The position numbers and the translations under genes were made by a program. A stretch of DNA of 64,000 bases, taken from assembly GCA_011947345.1 (NCBI GenBank), contig JAAVTG010000675.1, forward strand, positions 62,001 to 126,000. The letters are read 5' to 3'. This DNA comes from Phytophthora quininea. Taxonomy: Eukaryota; Oomycota; Peronosporomycetes; Peronosporales; Peronosporaceae. The notes under the pieces were generated by a model, which was not told where the DNA came from, searched no databases, and was given only the letters and a program-made list of their open reading frames with translations. Positions within the stretch are counted from its first letter, which is position 1. Every line of letters starts with the position of its first letter. Below are positions 48,242-58,719 of this stretch, piece by piece.

Positions 48242-48553
48242 ATGTCAGGCCGTGGGAAGGGCGCCAAAGGCGTTGGGAAGGGAGGTGCCAAGCGTCACCG
48301 CTACATTCTGCGTGATAATCTCCAGGGCATTTCTCGCTTATCTATCCGTCGCCTAGCACGTCGTGCAGGAGTCATCCGCATGTCTGCGCTTGTGTATGAA
48401 GAGACGCGTGCTGTTCTAAAGGTGTTTGTAAGTAACCTCGTTCGCGACGCGGTGGTTTACACGGAACATGCCAATCGGAAGACGATGACTACGATGGACG
48501 TCGTGTATGCTCTCAAACGTCAAGGCCGCACGCTGTATGGATTCGGCCATTGA
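48242..48553 (+). CDS. Divergent histone H4 variant
   Basis: 103 codons with an unbroken frame and the exact H4 length. The N-tail [20 protein letters not shown] keeps the acetylatable Lys5, 8, 12 and 16, but residue 20 is Tyr instead of Lys. The histone fold follows ([44 protein letters not shown]), and the end [15 protein letters not shown] carries His in place of the final Gly. I count about 24 differences from canonical H4, including K31R, K44I and K77N, in a protein that is normally almost invariant. H4 packages DNA with H3 in the nucleosome. TTTTTCTCGTTTAG directly before the ATG looks like a splice acceptor, suggesting a 5'-UTR intron and a polyadenylated transcript. It stands alone among transposon relics, with no other histone gene nearby. 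Confidence 0.93.
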   Translation: MSGRGKGAKGVGKGGAKRHRYILRDNLQGISRLSIRRLARRAGVIRMSALVYEETRAVLKVFVSNLVRDAVVYTEHANRKTMTTMDVVYALKRQGRTLYGFGH

Positions 48554-48644
48554 AATACGCGCAGCTAGCGTAGGTGGGAAGTAAGTCAGAAACAAATGGT
48601 TGAATTGGAAAATCACTCCATCCAATTCTTAATAAGACTATAAA

Positions 48645-49366
48645 CTAGTATGACAGCATCTTCCGGGTCGATGTGGCGTCCTGGAGTAAACGTAAACTGT
48701 TTGAATTTCTAGAATATATTTGATATTTAATCATCGTTATCATCGTTGCCGGATGGAACGTATGAGCTGCCATCAGCGTCTGACTGATCTGATCCACCAC
48801 AAGTGTCTTCGTTGCTGACGTCGTTTTCTTCTTGATCATCTTCGCTATCGACACGACTGTTCTCTTCTTGTTTTGCTTCTTCTACACTGCCTGTTATGAC
48901 TCAATCCTTCGTTCAACGAATGCAGTCGCTTTCCAGTCGCTTGCTGTGTGTCACTGCTTTCTCCAGGTCCTCGCTTTCTTGGATCACCAGGAAAGTATTC
49001 ACCGCTTGAAGTCGCGGCTGCTGCTGCTGCGTCACGAGCTCTACGTTTTCCTGCCCTTCACGAACAACACCGGTGATCTGCTGGTCTTGTTCGTGCCATC
49101 TCGAGCCTACCATCGCGCACAGACCGATGCAATGCGTCAATCCAGGCATCATCTGCATTCTCTGCTGCTATGCGAGCATCAGCTACGGCCATATCCAGTT
49201 CTGCCACACGAGTTTCCTGTAGGCGACTAGCCATGCTCTCTTCGCCATCGCTTTCGTGCACGTCATTCAGTTGGCGTCGTGCAGCGAGGAGGTCCTGGAC
49301 AGCCGCGGCCTCAGCATCAATTGCCCGCAGCCGAAGAGCAGCTGCATTCTCGTACTGCTTGTCCAT
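48645..49366 (-). pseudogene. Coiled-coil/acidic family fragment, copy 1
   Basis: From ATG 49366 the minus frame reads MDKQYENAAALRLRAIDAEA and ALHRSVRDGRLEMARTRPAD. It is Ala- and charge-rich and predicted helical. It then shifts and continues in pieces to about 48690, where an acidic end is encoded. Its layout (helical head, acidic tail) resembles the two plus-strand fragments at 49879 and 51299. No known family was recognised. Confidence 0.35.
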
Positions 49367-49878
49367 TGGGGACCTCCCCGCTGCGTGTCAGAATTGGAAA
49401 TGAAAGTTGGCTTCTTACGTCCTCAACGGCGAGGTCGCTTTCAATCGACCTCCATTAGCAACATCTGTGCTATTTCTTCAAAACGGTACCAGAAATGCAG
49501 TGCAAAAATGAGATGGTTCTAAGTTTTGCGGCCCTCAGCGGCGAATAGTCGTGGTGGTGCTGAACTCCTCTGTCGTGCTGCTGTAAATGGGCTGTGAATG
49601 GATCCGTCTTGGTGCGTCTTGGGCGCCACCGCCGTCGCGCTGCTGTGAACGGAGCTACCGTGGTGCTATCGCGACCGTCATACTGCTTCTAATGGGGCCA
49701 TCGTCGGATGGCCGTCATGCCGCTTGAATTAACCATCCAAATTTCTTATAAAAATCATACCAAGTGCTTCAATCTGTAAGTTCCGCACACCAATCACTTT
49801 GATGTCACCAATACGGACCGACCGAATCTGACAATCAACGGAAACCATGCAAGTTGCTCACAACCGAAACTACAAGAC

Positions 49879-50404
49879 ATGGAGAACCTACCGGAGCTCG
49901 ACCGCCGACAACAGCTCATTGCTGCAGAGAACCAGGCTTTTGAAGAAATGCTGGCCGCATACGATAATCTCCGCCAGATACGGCAGACACACGATGCTAC
50001 TAATCGTGCCGTCCAGGGAGGCAGCGACGCGCTTAACACGGAGATTTCACACGCTTGACCAGGCCCGCCAACTAACGAATGATGTGGACCTCGTATGTGG
50101 CGATGCGTTCAGCAGAATGCTTGCTGAGGAGAGCAGTCGTCGCCGCGAAGCACAAGCTGATCGGTTTACCGCATTCATGGAGCGGGGTGTACAGCACCAA
50201 CCGACGCGACCACCAGCAACGATTGTCCGGCGATCTATTGCTTCTGGTAGCCCAAATCGAGAACACCAAGCCGCAACCAGCCCAAGAACTTATGGGAGCG
50301 ACGCCATGGAAGCCGCTGAAGTTATTGACCTGGGGGCAGTGATGACTCGGAAGACGACAGTGATATTGGGAACTGAAACTAGCAACAACCTACAAAGCGA
50401 GTAG
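49879..50404 (+). pseudogene. Coiled-coil/acidic family fragment, copy 2
   Basis: ATG 49879 opens MENLPELDRRQQLIAAENQA and FEEMLAAYDNLRQIRQTHDA. After a shift near 50055 the frame continues TLDQARQLTNDVDLVCGDAF and RREAQADRFTAFMERGVQ, and the end turns acidic. The middle matches the copy at 51299 (DLAREVTRDVDKVIGDTFAG). Function unknown; an oomycete-specific repeat-borne family is likely. Confidence 0.4.
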
Positions 50405-50832
50405 AACATGTCATCGGTGGTCATCTTAAGAATTAGTGAGTTGGTTTTCTCTCTCTACTAAACATAACCTGGCTTGTAACTTATCTAGACTTCGCACACT
50501 CAAGCCTCTCTAATCCGCTAGTCCGTCGTCTGGTGGATGCGTCCCCGCAATTGTCTTTGTTGTTGGGTATATCACAGCCGTCGTGCTGCAGGGCATGGCC
50601 ATCGCGGTGCCCACCATGACCGTATTACTGTTGTGAACGGCCGTCGTGCTACTTCAAGCTGTCGTGCTACATTGTGCCAAAGCATGCTGTGAATGGCCAT
50701 CGTGTTGATGAGCACCATTATAGCGCAGCTGTAGCTATCAGGTGCTTTGAAGTGTAGATGACAATGCTGAGATCAGTGCACTACATGTTTTCACGCTTGT
50801 AGACGTGGAACTATTGCCTCACACCGCACATT
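50405..50832. other. Intergenic with recurring TGGCCATCG/GTCGTGCTG motifs
   Basis: Imperfect short motifs such as GTCGTGCT, GCTGTGAA and GGCCATCG recur at 50520-50715, as they do at 49545-49725 before copy 2. No gene is seen. Confidence 0.35.
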
Positions 50833-51970
50833 ATGGAACGGGATTCCATGTACCTCCATGGATGGATGTTGACAACGGAGCTGATTGTACTCACACATTT
50901 ACTTTGCATTGACATTGATATGAACCCAATAACGAAATCTCGCCCGCAGGCTATTGCAGAGGAGACTGCGGCGTTTGACTTAGTGATACAGCGGCTTCGG
51001 GAGTTTTATAACGAGCGTCTGCAGCACCCCGCTAACAACCCAGAAACAAACAGTTGCCGTGATCTGGAGAGCATGCGATGTATGCTCTGGTTTCCGGATC
51101 GAGGATAGGAATTTCGAAACCAACAGACTAGATTAGCCGACAAGAGCACGAGGGAGCCGAGGGGCTGCCCAACTCCAGAAGTCTCACTCGCGAATTTTCC
51201 GGGCTTTAACCCTCCTTACCACGCCCTCAATCGAGACTGGCAGCGACCAATACAGCCTATTGCCCCCAAAAAAAAAACAAAACGACTGAATCGTATCCTT
51301 GGAAAGTTTGCGGGTCGCTCGCCGCGATCTTGACCTGGCGAGAGAAGTCACTAGAGACGTTGATAAAGTGATTGGAGATACTTTTGCGGGTGCTCGTGGT
51401 GATCGATGGAAAATGCAATACGACATAATGAAGCAAATAGCAGAGGAGGGAGGAGCACGAGTTCGCTATCACGAAACCCAAGTACAGGTGGTACGTGGTG
51501 ACCAGGAACCTGCTGGTGTGCTAGCTCGTGACGTAGCTCACCTCTCTCCACCTAGAAGGGGTGGACGAGCATCGTTGTCTTCAACGCGAGTGCTTTGCGA
51601 CGGGGTGGACCAAGGCAGTATGGCTATGCGAGGAAATTTGCTCGGTTAGGAGGCAGCAGACGCGGTCGGCTTGGAGCCGGGACGACCCGTGCACCGGCGC
51701 CCCACCCCACCTGGCACCAATGATGGTAGTGACAGTGCCCACGGTCGTGGAAGGATGGTTACCACCCCAGTGGCGCAAAACACAGTTATTGAGAGGGAAA
51801 ACGAAGATTCATCCGAGGCAGAAGAATATGGAGATCTTGATCTGAGTCATTTGCTCGAGTCTAGCTCCAGCTCAAGTAGCTCCTACAGGCCCAGCTCATC
51901 CAGTGAATGTGATGATAGCGCAGATGAAGACCACAGTGCGGATGAAGATGGCAATGCAGATGAAGCCTGA
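50833..51970 (+). CDS. Coiled-coil/acidic family protein, copy 3, frame-broken
   Basis: The first frame (50833-51108) contains IAEETAAFDLVIQRLREFYN. The next (51299-51649) contains RRDLDLAREVTRDVDKVIGD and WKMQYDIMKQIAEEGGARV, related to copy 2. The last (51671-51970) reads ERENEDSSEAEEYGDLDLSH, a run of serines and repeated ADED units up to a TGA at 51970. Gaps could be introns or breaks. The acidic Ser-rich end suggests a nuclear or chromatin-associated protein, but that is inference from composition only. Confidence 0.35.
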
Positions 51971-52607
51971 AGTTCTACTGTCACTTGGCGACGCACAGCA
52001 GTGAATCGTAGGTGACATGCGCTCAAAAGGCGTCAAATTGTGTGTAACACATAAGTTTAGCAAACGCCTAGTTTACATTCAATTTTTAAATCAAAATTCA
52101 TTTTTCATTTAGTGATTTATTTGTTTTTACTTCGAAGAATAAAATAGTGATTTTACTCAAAAGAACTTTAAAGGGTAAAATTAACGTTTACGAACTGCGT
52201 TTTTCCCCGGGACCACTGGGCCCGGGTAAGCTATGTTTTCCACACAAAATGGCACTATCGGTATACCGGTAGCTACCGGTATTTGCCTGTGGTTGCTGCG
52301 GGCCACCCGCTGCAAATTCTCCCCTCACTTCGTTTCTAGTGGAACAACTGGCAAGCCGACCAAGAAAGACCCGCCTCTCCTCGTTCCTTATCGGATTGAG
52401 CTGATAAGCTCCATTAATGCAATTAGTTTGTTGACCCCCAGGAAACGTTGCATGAAACTATTTTCCGTCGGGAGATGTCAGGAAAAATGTGTCATTTTTT
52501 TTACGGGGTTTCGACGAAACCTAACTTTGACTCCTGCTAGTAGTTACTTTGCCAGCGAGTCTGAACGAAAAATGAAGCTTGCTATCCCAGCCTTTTCATA
52601 GCCTTGT
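51971..52607. other. AT-rich intergenic with GC palindromes
   Basis: AT-rich up to 52200, then CCCGGGACCACTGGGCCCGGG-like palindromic text near 52206-52226, and GGTATACCGGTAGCTACCGG near 52260-52280. These may be transposon ends. No gene is seen. Confidence 0.35.
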
Positions 52608-54740
52608 TTAATCTCGCCGACATGCCGAGTTCCAGAGGATGCAACGACGCTGCTCTTCAGCAGCAAAATCAAATACGATACTGCAAATACCTCGATCCAT
52701 CACCACGTCGCAAGCATTCAAAATCAACAGAAACGTGATTTTCCGGGTCAGTGCCAACGGGGTTGTCCCTAAAAGCTCATTTTGGAAAGCCACATCGAGA
52801 CGCATGCAACGTGTTTGGTAGAGCTGCACGAAATCGTCTCTGGTTGGTGCTACTTCTTCGGTTGGGAAATCCAACTCCACCAGCTGCAGATTCTTGTTGA
52901 CTTCCAGGAGCGAGTAAACATGTTGCACACCACTAGCGCCAATCTCATTGTGTGCCAATCGCAGCTCCCGAAGCACCGGAACACGACCGCGAATATTACC
53001 ACGAAGTGACGTAGTGAGAACGCTTGCAGCTTCCGCACCAACGAGGTTGCCGTTGAGATTCAGTGTTCGCAGTTGCTGACCGCGGTTTCCAACCAAAGCG
53101 TCGACCAGAAGCTGAAGATTGAGCAGTCTGCAGCCTTCCACGTCAAGGTGGTGGAGCTGTTCAAGCCCAGCAACGATCAAATTAAGATCCCTGGCGTCAA
53201 GTGTGTTGTGTCGCATCTCTAGAGACTGCAGTTGTCCACCGAAGCCTCCAGCAAAAATTTCCAGCGCTTCTGCGGTTGTTATTGCAGCCGTCATACTGTT
53301 TATCACGAGATCCGACAAAACAGCAAACGAGTGCGCTTGTACTGATGGCGATGACACTGGAAATGCCACGAATTTCGCTTGGGTCCAAGCTACGCCGAAT
53401 GCTGGTACAATAACGCAAATCCATTCTGGTTCGCCCTGGGTAGACCCCAGTACTTCCCACTGTACTTTGCTTGGTGCCGCTGCCACCTCTTTCTCGATGA
53501 TACGAAGCCGCGGTGAATCAGGACTCGGGCATTTGTAAAACTCTACATTCGAAGACAGAGAGCAACACGGTGCTGTCGCTCGAATAAATGGTATGGCGGA
53601 CGTCACATCATCACCAGACCACCGCTGAATCGCTGATGTGGGATTGCCGAGACATTCGCGCCAAACCTCGCTATCCCGTGGATATAGAGGGTTGCCTGAT
53701 AAGTCCAACCTTCGCATGGCTGAATGAGGAGCCATCGCCCGAAGCCCAATTGCTAACCACTGCCAGCAAGTCTCTCGATCAGCAGGATCAACAACTGAAA
53801 AACAATGTGCCAGCGATAGTTCCTCGAGCGAAGAGTCCTCAGACCTTAACGCCGAGCAAACGCATGCAACATGGTGATAGGTGAATGAGCTGTTAGCCAG
53901 GGACAAGCGTCTCAGCGGCGTCTTGCGCCTTCCAAGTGGGGTGTTCACACTTGGTGTGATGCCAAACGCTGCCTTCACAAGCACCCGAAATGCTGCCCAG
54001 TTCTCTGTAGTGAGAAATCGACCCACCACTTTTTCCAGCACCAGCTCTTCGAGTGTCGGAGCTGGATCGTCAACGCGTCTCCAGCTGCATTCTCTCAGAA
54101 GTCCCGCCAGAGCCATCAGCTCTTCAGCGTTCATGGAGTTCTCGCTCAGATCTAATGTCGTCACACAATAGCTCACTTTCGATGTCTTGTGATCCAGGTC
54201 ACCACCACGAGGCAGCAGCACGGACTGTAACATCTTTATCGTCTCCGCTGTCAGCCTGCATCGAATGCACCTCAAGACTACAGGCACAAAGCGCATTGTC
54301 TGCAGCTTTTTGGCCTGCCTCTTCACACCAGAGAACGGCGACTGTTTCACTGTTTGGTCATCCGCCGACGCTGCGAAGAACTCGGCCAGTTCCCGCAGCA
54401 GCTCCGGCGTCAGTTTGGCCCTTGACACATCCAGAACCAGCCTGGGAAAGCGCTCGTCCCGCAGCTTCAGCTCCTGTCTGCGTCTGCCAGCCCCCACCAC
54501 GAGCTTTGATGCCAAAACCTGCTCCCAGAAAGCCTGCTTGACCAGCGGATAGCGCTGCAGCGACTGCGAGTAGCTCTCCATGCGCCTCAAAGACTGCAGC
54601 GCCTGACGCACATCCTGCGGCTTGAGCGTCCGTAGATTCACCACCAGCGACAGCGATGCCTGTTCTCTCTCCTTGGCGCTATCGTCGCCCGGCAACAAAC
54701 TCAGCAGCCCGCGCAGAGGCTCCACTTCGACCTCGTCCAT
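52608..54740 (-). CDS. Leucine-rich repeat protein, 710 aa
   Basis: A single unbroken frame from ATG 54740. The N-terminal 130 residues are helical without a signal peptide. LRR-type strands then appear, such as VTTLDLSENSMNAEELMALA, LRRLSLANSSFTY, LEELSLAHCF and MRRLDLSGNPLYP (about residues 190-350). A non-repeat segment follows, and a second LRR block (LQSLEMRHNTLDARDLNLIV, LRTLNLNGNLVGAEAASVL, LRELRLAHNEIGASGVQHV) covers about residues 500-640. The RNI-like spacing suggests a cytoplasmic or nuclear scaffold. No kinase, NB-ARC or membrane segment is present. Its ATG lies 83 bp from that of NUF2 on the other strand, so the two probably share a bidirectional promoter. Specific function unknown. 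Confidence 0.85.
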   Translation of the reverse strand: MDEVEVEPLRGLLSLLPGDDSAKEREQASLSLVVNLRTLKPQDVRQALQSLRRMESYSQSLQRYPLVKQAFWEQVLASKLVVGAGRRRQELKLRDERFPRLVLDVSRAKLTPELLRELAEFFAASADDQTVKQSPFSGVKRQAKKLQTMRFVPVVLRCIRCRLTAETIKMLQSVLLPRGGDLDHKTSKVSYCVTTLDLSENSMNAEELMALAGLLRECSWRRVDDPAPTLEELVLEKVVGRFLTTENWAAFRVLVKAAFGITPSVNTPLGRRKTPLRRLSLANSSFTYHHVACVCSALRSEDSSLEELSLAHCFSVVDPADRETCWQWLAIGLRAMAPHSAMRRLDLSGNPLYPRDSEVWRECLGNPTSAIQRWSGDDVTSAIPFIRATAPCCSLSSNVEFYKCPSPDSPRLRIIEKEVAAAPSKVQWEVLGSTQGEPEWICVIVPAFGVAWTQAKFVAFPVSSPSVQAHSFAVLSDLVINSMTAAITTAEALEIFAGGFGGQLQSLEMRHNTLDARDLNLIVAGLEQLHHLDVEGCRLLNLQLLVDALVGNRGQQLRTLNLNGNLVGAEAASVLTTSLRGNIRGRVPVLRELRLAHNEIGASGVQHVYSLLEVNKNLQLVELDFPTEEVAPTRDDFVQLYQTRCMRLDVAFQNELLGTTPLALTRKITFLLILNACDVVMDRGICSIVFDFAAEEQRRCILWNSACRRD

Positions 54741-54823
54741 CCTGAATTATGATACGCAAAAGAAAAAGTACTATCATCTAATACGTTTTTTCCAAACTTT
54801 TTCAAATTGCCCGCCCAGTTAAT

Positions 54824-56237
54824 ATGAAGCCGACTGCTGCGGCGCCGTCAGGCGTGTACTCGTTCCCGCTGCTCAAGCCGCGCGAGATCTTCGCGTGTCT
54901 GCGGGAGATGGGCGTCAAGGTGCGCGAGGAGGAGATCCGCGCCTGCGACCCGTCGGCCGTGCGCACCGTGCTGGAGGCTTTCATCGAGACCGCCATGGGC
55001 GTGACCCGCGAGGACATGGCACAGATCGCCTTCCCAGGGCTGCCGACGCTCAGCTTCCCGGAGCTGCACGCCGAGTCGGTGCCGGAGTTGACCTTCTACC
55101 GCACGGCGCAGCGGCTGTTGGCGGCCTGCGGGGTGGACGATTTTGGGCTCAAGGACGTGCAGCACCCGATGCCCAAGCGGGTGCGCAGGCAGCTCAGCGC
55201 ACTCATCAACTTTGCCAAGTTCAGGGACGAGCGGGTCGGGGCCTTCAGCGAGATTACGACCCAAACCGACGAGCTGCTGGTCAAGAAGAAGGCGCTGCAG
55301 GAGGAGAACGCGGCGCTGCAGCGAGAGCTGGACCAACTGCTGGAGGAGCAGAAGGCCGAGGATCCGGCCAGACTGCAACTGCAGGGGAAGTAGACCAACT
55401 CGAGAAGGACATTAACGTGCTGAACCGACGGCAGGCAGTGCTGAGGCACGAGAAGAAGGAGCTGATGCTGCGCCGCCAGAAAATGGAGGACGCCATCTCC
55501 TCTGTGCGCTACGAAAAGATTGACGCGGAGGAGGAGATCCAGAGATTGCAGGGGCTGATTGTCACGTCGCCAGGCAGAGTCAAAGGAGAGCTCACGGCTA
55601 TTGGAGACACGCTGGACAAGGCGAAGGACCAGCTGCACGAGCTCGAGGAGAAACACCGCGGAGTACTGGCGTTCATCGACGTGTACGAGAAGGCGGAGAA
55701 GGAGTTTGCGAGAATTTTTGCGGTGCTCAAAGAGACCGAGCAGGAGATGCAGACGTGCAAGAACGCCAAGAACCAGGTCCGGGAAGCCAAGGAGCGCATC
55801 GGCGACCTGAACCAGCGCATTAATGAGACCATCACGCGGCGCCAGCGACTGGAGAAGATTTTGGAGCTGAAGAAGCGCGAATTCCAGCGCTACCTGGAGG
55901 AATCAAGGCTGAAAGACCAGGCCGCACAAGCGGCGCTGCAAAACGCGCGCGAAGAACTGAGCAAGCTGGAGGCGGTGCATCACGACGTCCGTCAGCGTAT
56001 CGCTCAAAATGTCGAGGCCAGTCGCGACGTTGAGCTGAAGATGAAGGAGGACGAGCGCAAATACCAGAAGGAGCTGCACGATCTACAGCAGGTGGAGGGA
56101 ACTTGTGTGTGTATGGTGCTGGTAAGTGGCCAACTTACTAACGCCGTGTGCTTGATGAGCAGATGTATGCGAGGCTACAGGATGCAGCCAAGTACTACAA
56201 CAGCCAGGTGCTCGAGGCCATTCGTTCAACGTCATAA
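54824..56237 (+). CDS. NUF2: Kinetochore protein NUF2 (one frame break)
   Basis: NUF2 pairs with NDC80 to attach kinetochores to microtubules. Residues 1-150 form the calponin-homology head: YSFPLLKPREIFACLREMGV at the start, then FYRTAQRLLAACGVDDFGLK and PKRVRRQLSALINFAKFRDE, which are signature NUF2 segments. The remainder is a long coiled coil (LEKDINVLNRRQ, ELMLRRQKMEDAI, KAKDQLHELEEKH). The frame breaks at GGGG 55384-55387, where one more G would restore GEVDQLEKD. An intron ends at AG 56162; its donor is at 56092 (71 bp) or, less likely, 56120. The last exon reads YARLQDAAKYYNSQVLEAIR and stops at 56237. The total of about 450 residues is usual for NUF2. Confidence 0.88.
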
Positions 56238-56587
56238 CGGCGCGGGCAGTGGCGAAGAGATCGCTTTACGCGGCATGTACTTGCAGTTAATTATCCGAAA
56301 AGTCCACCAAATCTTTTGCCACGCCGTGACCCTGTAGCTCCCATCCCGTGGCGAGGTGTAAGTAGAAGAGGTCTGTGCCTCTACGGTGCATCGATCACTA
56401 CATGTAGCAGCTACAGCTACAGGTTTCCTGGATAGACGTAGAGGAAAAGATGGGATTTGCGGCAGACGAAGTGGACGCCTCGGCTTTGCTCGGCCATGGC
56501 AGGACCTACGCTGCTGTGACCCGCACTACTGTATCGGAAGCGCGCTCACCAGGGCCTTCTCGGGCTTAGCAGAGACCAAGCGGCACC

Positions 56588-58208
56588 ATGAAGAGCAGCG
56601 GCGGCTACGGAAACTCCGTGTCCATATCGGACAGCGGCTTCTCCCTCACGCCGCACAGCGCCATTCTGCAGCACGAATTCAAGGACAGAGCCCCCATCAG
56701 CACGCAGACCGGGCGAGATCTGCTTTCAAGCCGCGGACTGGTCGCCAAGGACATGCTCGTGTCGCCGTACGACCAGAGCGCCAATGTCAACATCCTGCAC
56801 GTCTGCTTCGGTGCTGGCATGGGCATCGCCATCGGTGTGATACTCACACACTACGACGTAGACGGCGCCTGGGCCGAGTGGATCGCGATGCCCGGCGCGC
56901 TCTTCATCTCGGCGCTCAAGTGTTTGGTGACCCCATGGTTTTCTGTAGCGTCATCGTGTGCGTCGGCGAGCTGGTGGAGGCAGGCAAGGCTGTGTCGATC
57001 GGCAGGCGGATCATTTCGTCCTTTGCCATCGCTGCCATCACTTCGTCGTCGCTGGGCACAGGCTTCGGCTTCTTCATGTCCAAGCTCTATGCTTCGGGCG
57101 ATGCAGTGGCTGAAGACGCCGTTACCACAGCACTGGGCTTCCAGTGTGCTAGTGGCAAATATCTAACGTTCTTTACGAACGGAACACTTGCGTGCACAGC
57201 GACCAACGGCACGCTACCCAGCAGTTTGTTCGGACTGAACGACACGAGCAACTACCTGCTGACGACGGACTCGGACTTCGAAGACTTGAACGTGTCCGAG
57301 CAGATTTTCGGCATCTTGAAGGACTTGGTGCCGGGGAATATCACGGATGCGTTCGCGGGCTCGTCCACGCTGAGTATCATCGCGTTCGCGATCTGGTTTG
57401 GAGTCGCCCTCGTGAAAAGCGTTGAGAAGGATGCGGGAGTGGAGAACTACGCTTTACTCATGGTGACGCACGCGAACACGGTGGTCCTCTTGATGGTCAA
57501 CATGGTGGTCAAGTACATCCCGTTCGCTATTGTCTCGTTGATCGCTGGGTCCATGGCTAGCTACAGCTCGTCCACAGAGCTGATGGAGGGAGTTGCTTTC
57601 CTGATCGGAGCACTCATCGTCGCCCTCTTGACGCTCACGGTGGGCGTTTTCGGCGCTGTCCTGTTCGTGACGACTCAAAGAGCATCTTCACGCATCTGTG
57701 GCACGTGCTCCCAGCTCAAATCTTCATCTTTGGCTGCTCGTCTTCGATTGCCACGCTGCCCATGACGATGCGGTGTGTGGATGCTACAAGGGAAGTCTCG
57801 TACCAGCTTTCGCGCTTCATGCTGCCTCTGGGGGCAACCAGCAACCTGAATGGCACAGCTGTGTACATGCCGCTAGCCTGCGTCTTCTTAGCCAAAGTGG
57901 GCGGGTACGAATACTTGTTGACGCCACTGCGCTACGTTTTGCTGGCTCTGGTTAGTGCCATCGCGTCTTTTGGCGTTGCTGGAGTTCCTCACGCTGGCTT
58001 AGTCATGGTTCTCACCGTGTGGAGAACTGTCTTTGGCGTGGACGTGCCTGCCGTCTTCACCATTTTGGTGAGCACCGACTGGATCCTCGATCGTCTGCGA
58101 TCGATCGTCAACATCACCAACGACACAATCATCGTCCGAATCATCGCGGCGCAGTGCGATGAGACCACGCTGCGCCAGCTCAGTGGGGAGGACGAAGTCG
58201 ATTTCTAG
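56588..58208 (+). CDS. SLC1-type dicarboxylate/amino acid:cation symporter (two frame breaks)
   Basis: About 540 codons from ATG 56588 (MKSSGGYGNSVSISDSGFSL), the family's usual size. Several hydrophobic helices are visible, such as LHVCFGAGMGIAIGVIL and IISSFAIAAITSSSLGTGFG. Family signatures are the serine-rich reentrant loop CSSSIATLPMTM near 57735-57770, GATSNLNGTAVYMP near 57832-57873 and DWILDRLRSIVNITNDT near 58078-58128. NGT glycosylation-type sites lie in the 57180-57220 loop. Frame breaks are at CCCC 56931-56934 and near 57675; both flanks are conserved. Such carriers import glutamate, aspartate or C4-dicarboxylates with sodium or protons; the substrate cannot be fixed here. The gene ends 7 bp from the convergent DUF3605 stop. 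Confidence 0.85.
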
Positions 58209-58215
58209 CCGTAAG

Positions 58216-58719
58216 TTATAATCTATTACGCTGCCACACGGGCAGCTTATTATCCCGAGGCCTGCTCTTGCGATGCCGATCCGCAGTCTTTGTGAGCAGC
58301 CCCTTCAGGTACACGTGCACGTGGAAGACGTCGATCGATCGAGACTCATTGTCGTCGTAGTTCCAGCTCTCCACCTGAGGTCTGTTTTCGCGGAGCCAGC
58401 CGCAGACAAACGTCTCAATCTCCGCTACACCCATTTCGTGACGACTCCACAGCGTCCAGTGCTCGATCCCCTCCAGGGTGTCGTATGGAAACATGTTTGG
58501 CTCGAGCACAGTCTGCTCGTCCGCCAGCGTGGTGGACAGAATGCAGCTCTCTCTGGAGGGAAACAACTCGTCCATCAGGTCCATGTGGGCCCATTTGCGC
58601 TGCAGACATTCGTCCGTGCGACCCCAGTACGTCAGCTCCAGCGTCCGAGGGAACCCTCCTCCAACGTGGGCACTTTGGTCGTCGTCTATGACGTTCGCCT
58701 GCTCTTCTTGGTCGCTCAC
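58216..58719 (-). CDS. DUF3605 family protein
   Basis: The frame contains LTYWGRTDECLQRKWAHMDL, EPNMFPYDTLEGIEHWTLWS and RSIDVFHVHVYL, which match the DUF3605 pattern of an NMFPYxxxxGIEHWxLWS core and a final HVHV. This domain is known from fungi and oomycetes without an assigned activity. The 58719 codon is GTG, so the true start lies upstream. An ATG at about 58827 followed by a short intron (AGGTAAAAG donor, CTGCAG acceptor) could supply a first exon with a SPSGDEGARPRKRQRV stretch, but the phase does not close without a shift. The basic RPRKRQR motif could be a nuclear signal. Confidence 0.7.
   Translation of the reverse strand: MSDQEEQANVIDDDQSAHVGGGFPRTLELTYWGRTDECLQRKWAHMDLMDELFPSRESCILSTTLADEQTVLEPNMFPYDTLEGIEHWTLWSRHEMGVAEIETFVCGWLRENRPQVESWNYDDNESRSIDVFHVHVYLKGLLTKTADRHRKSRPRDNKLPVWQRNRL

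Noticed and set aside
48832..49230. Plus-strand 132-codon open frame
   Set aside because: It lies opposite the better-supported Ala-rich helical minus frame and has no recognisable domain.
54895..55400. Long alternative frame over the NUF2 head (start of the 480-codon frame)
   Set aside because: Its first 165 codons are Gly/Arg/Ala-rich shadow translation. The true NUF2 head is in the frame from 54824, and only the part after 55387 is real coiled coil.
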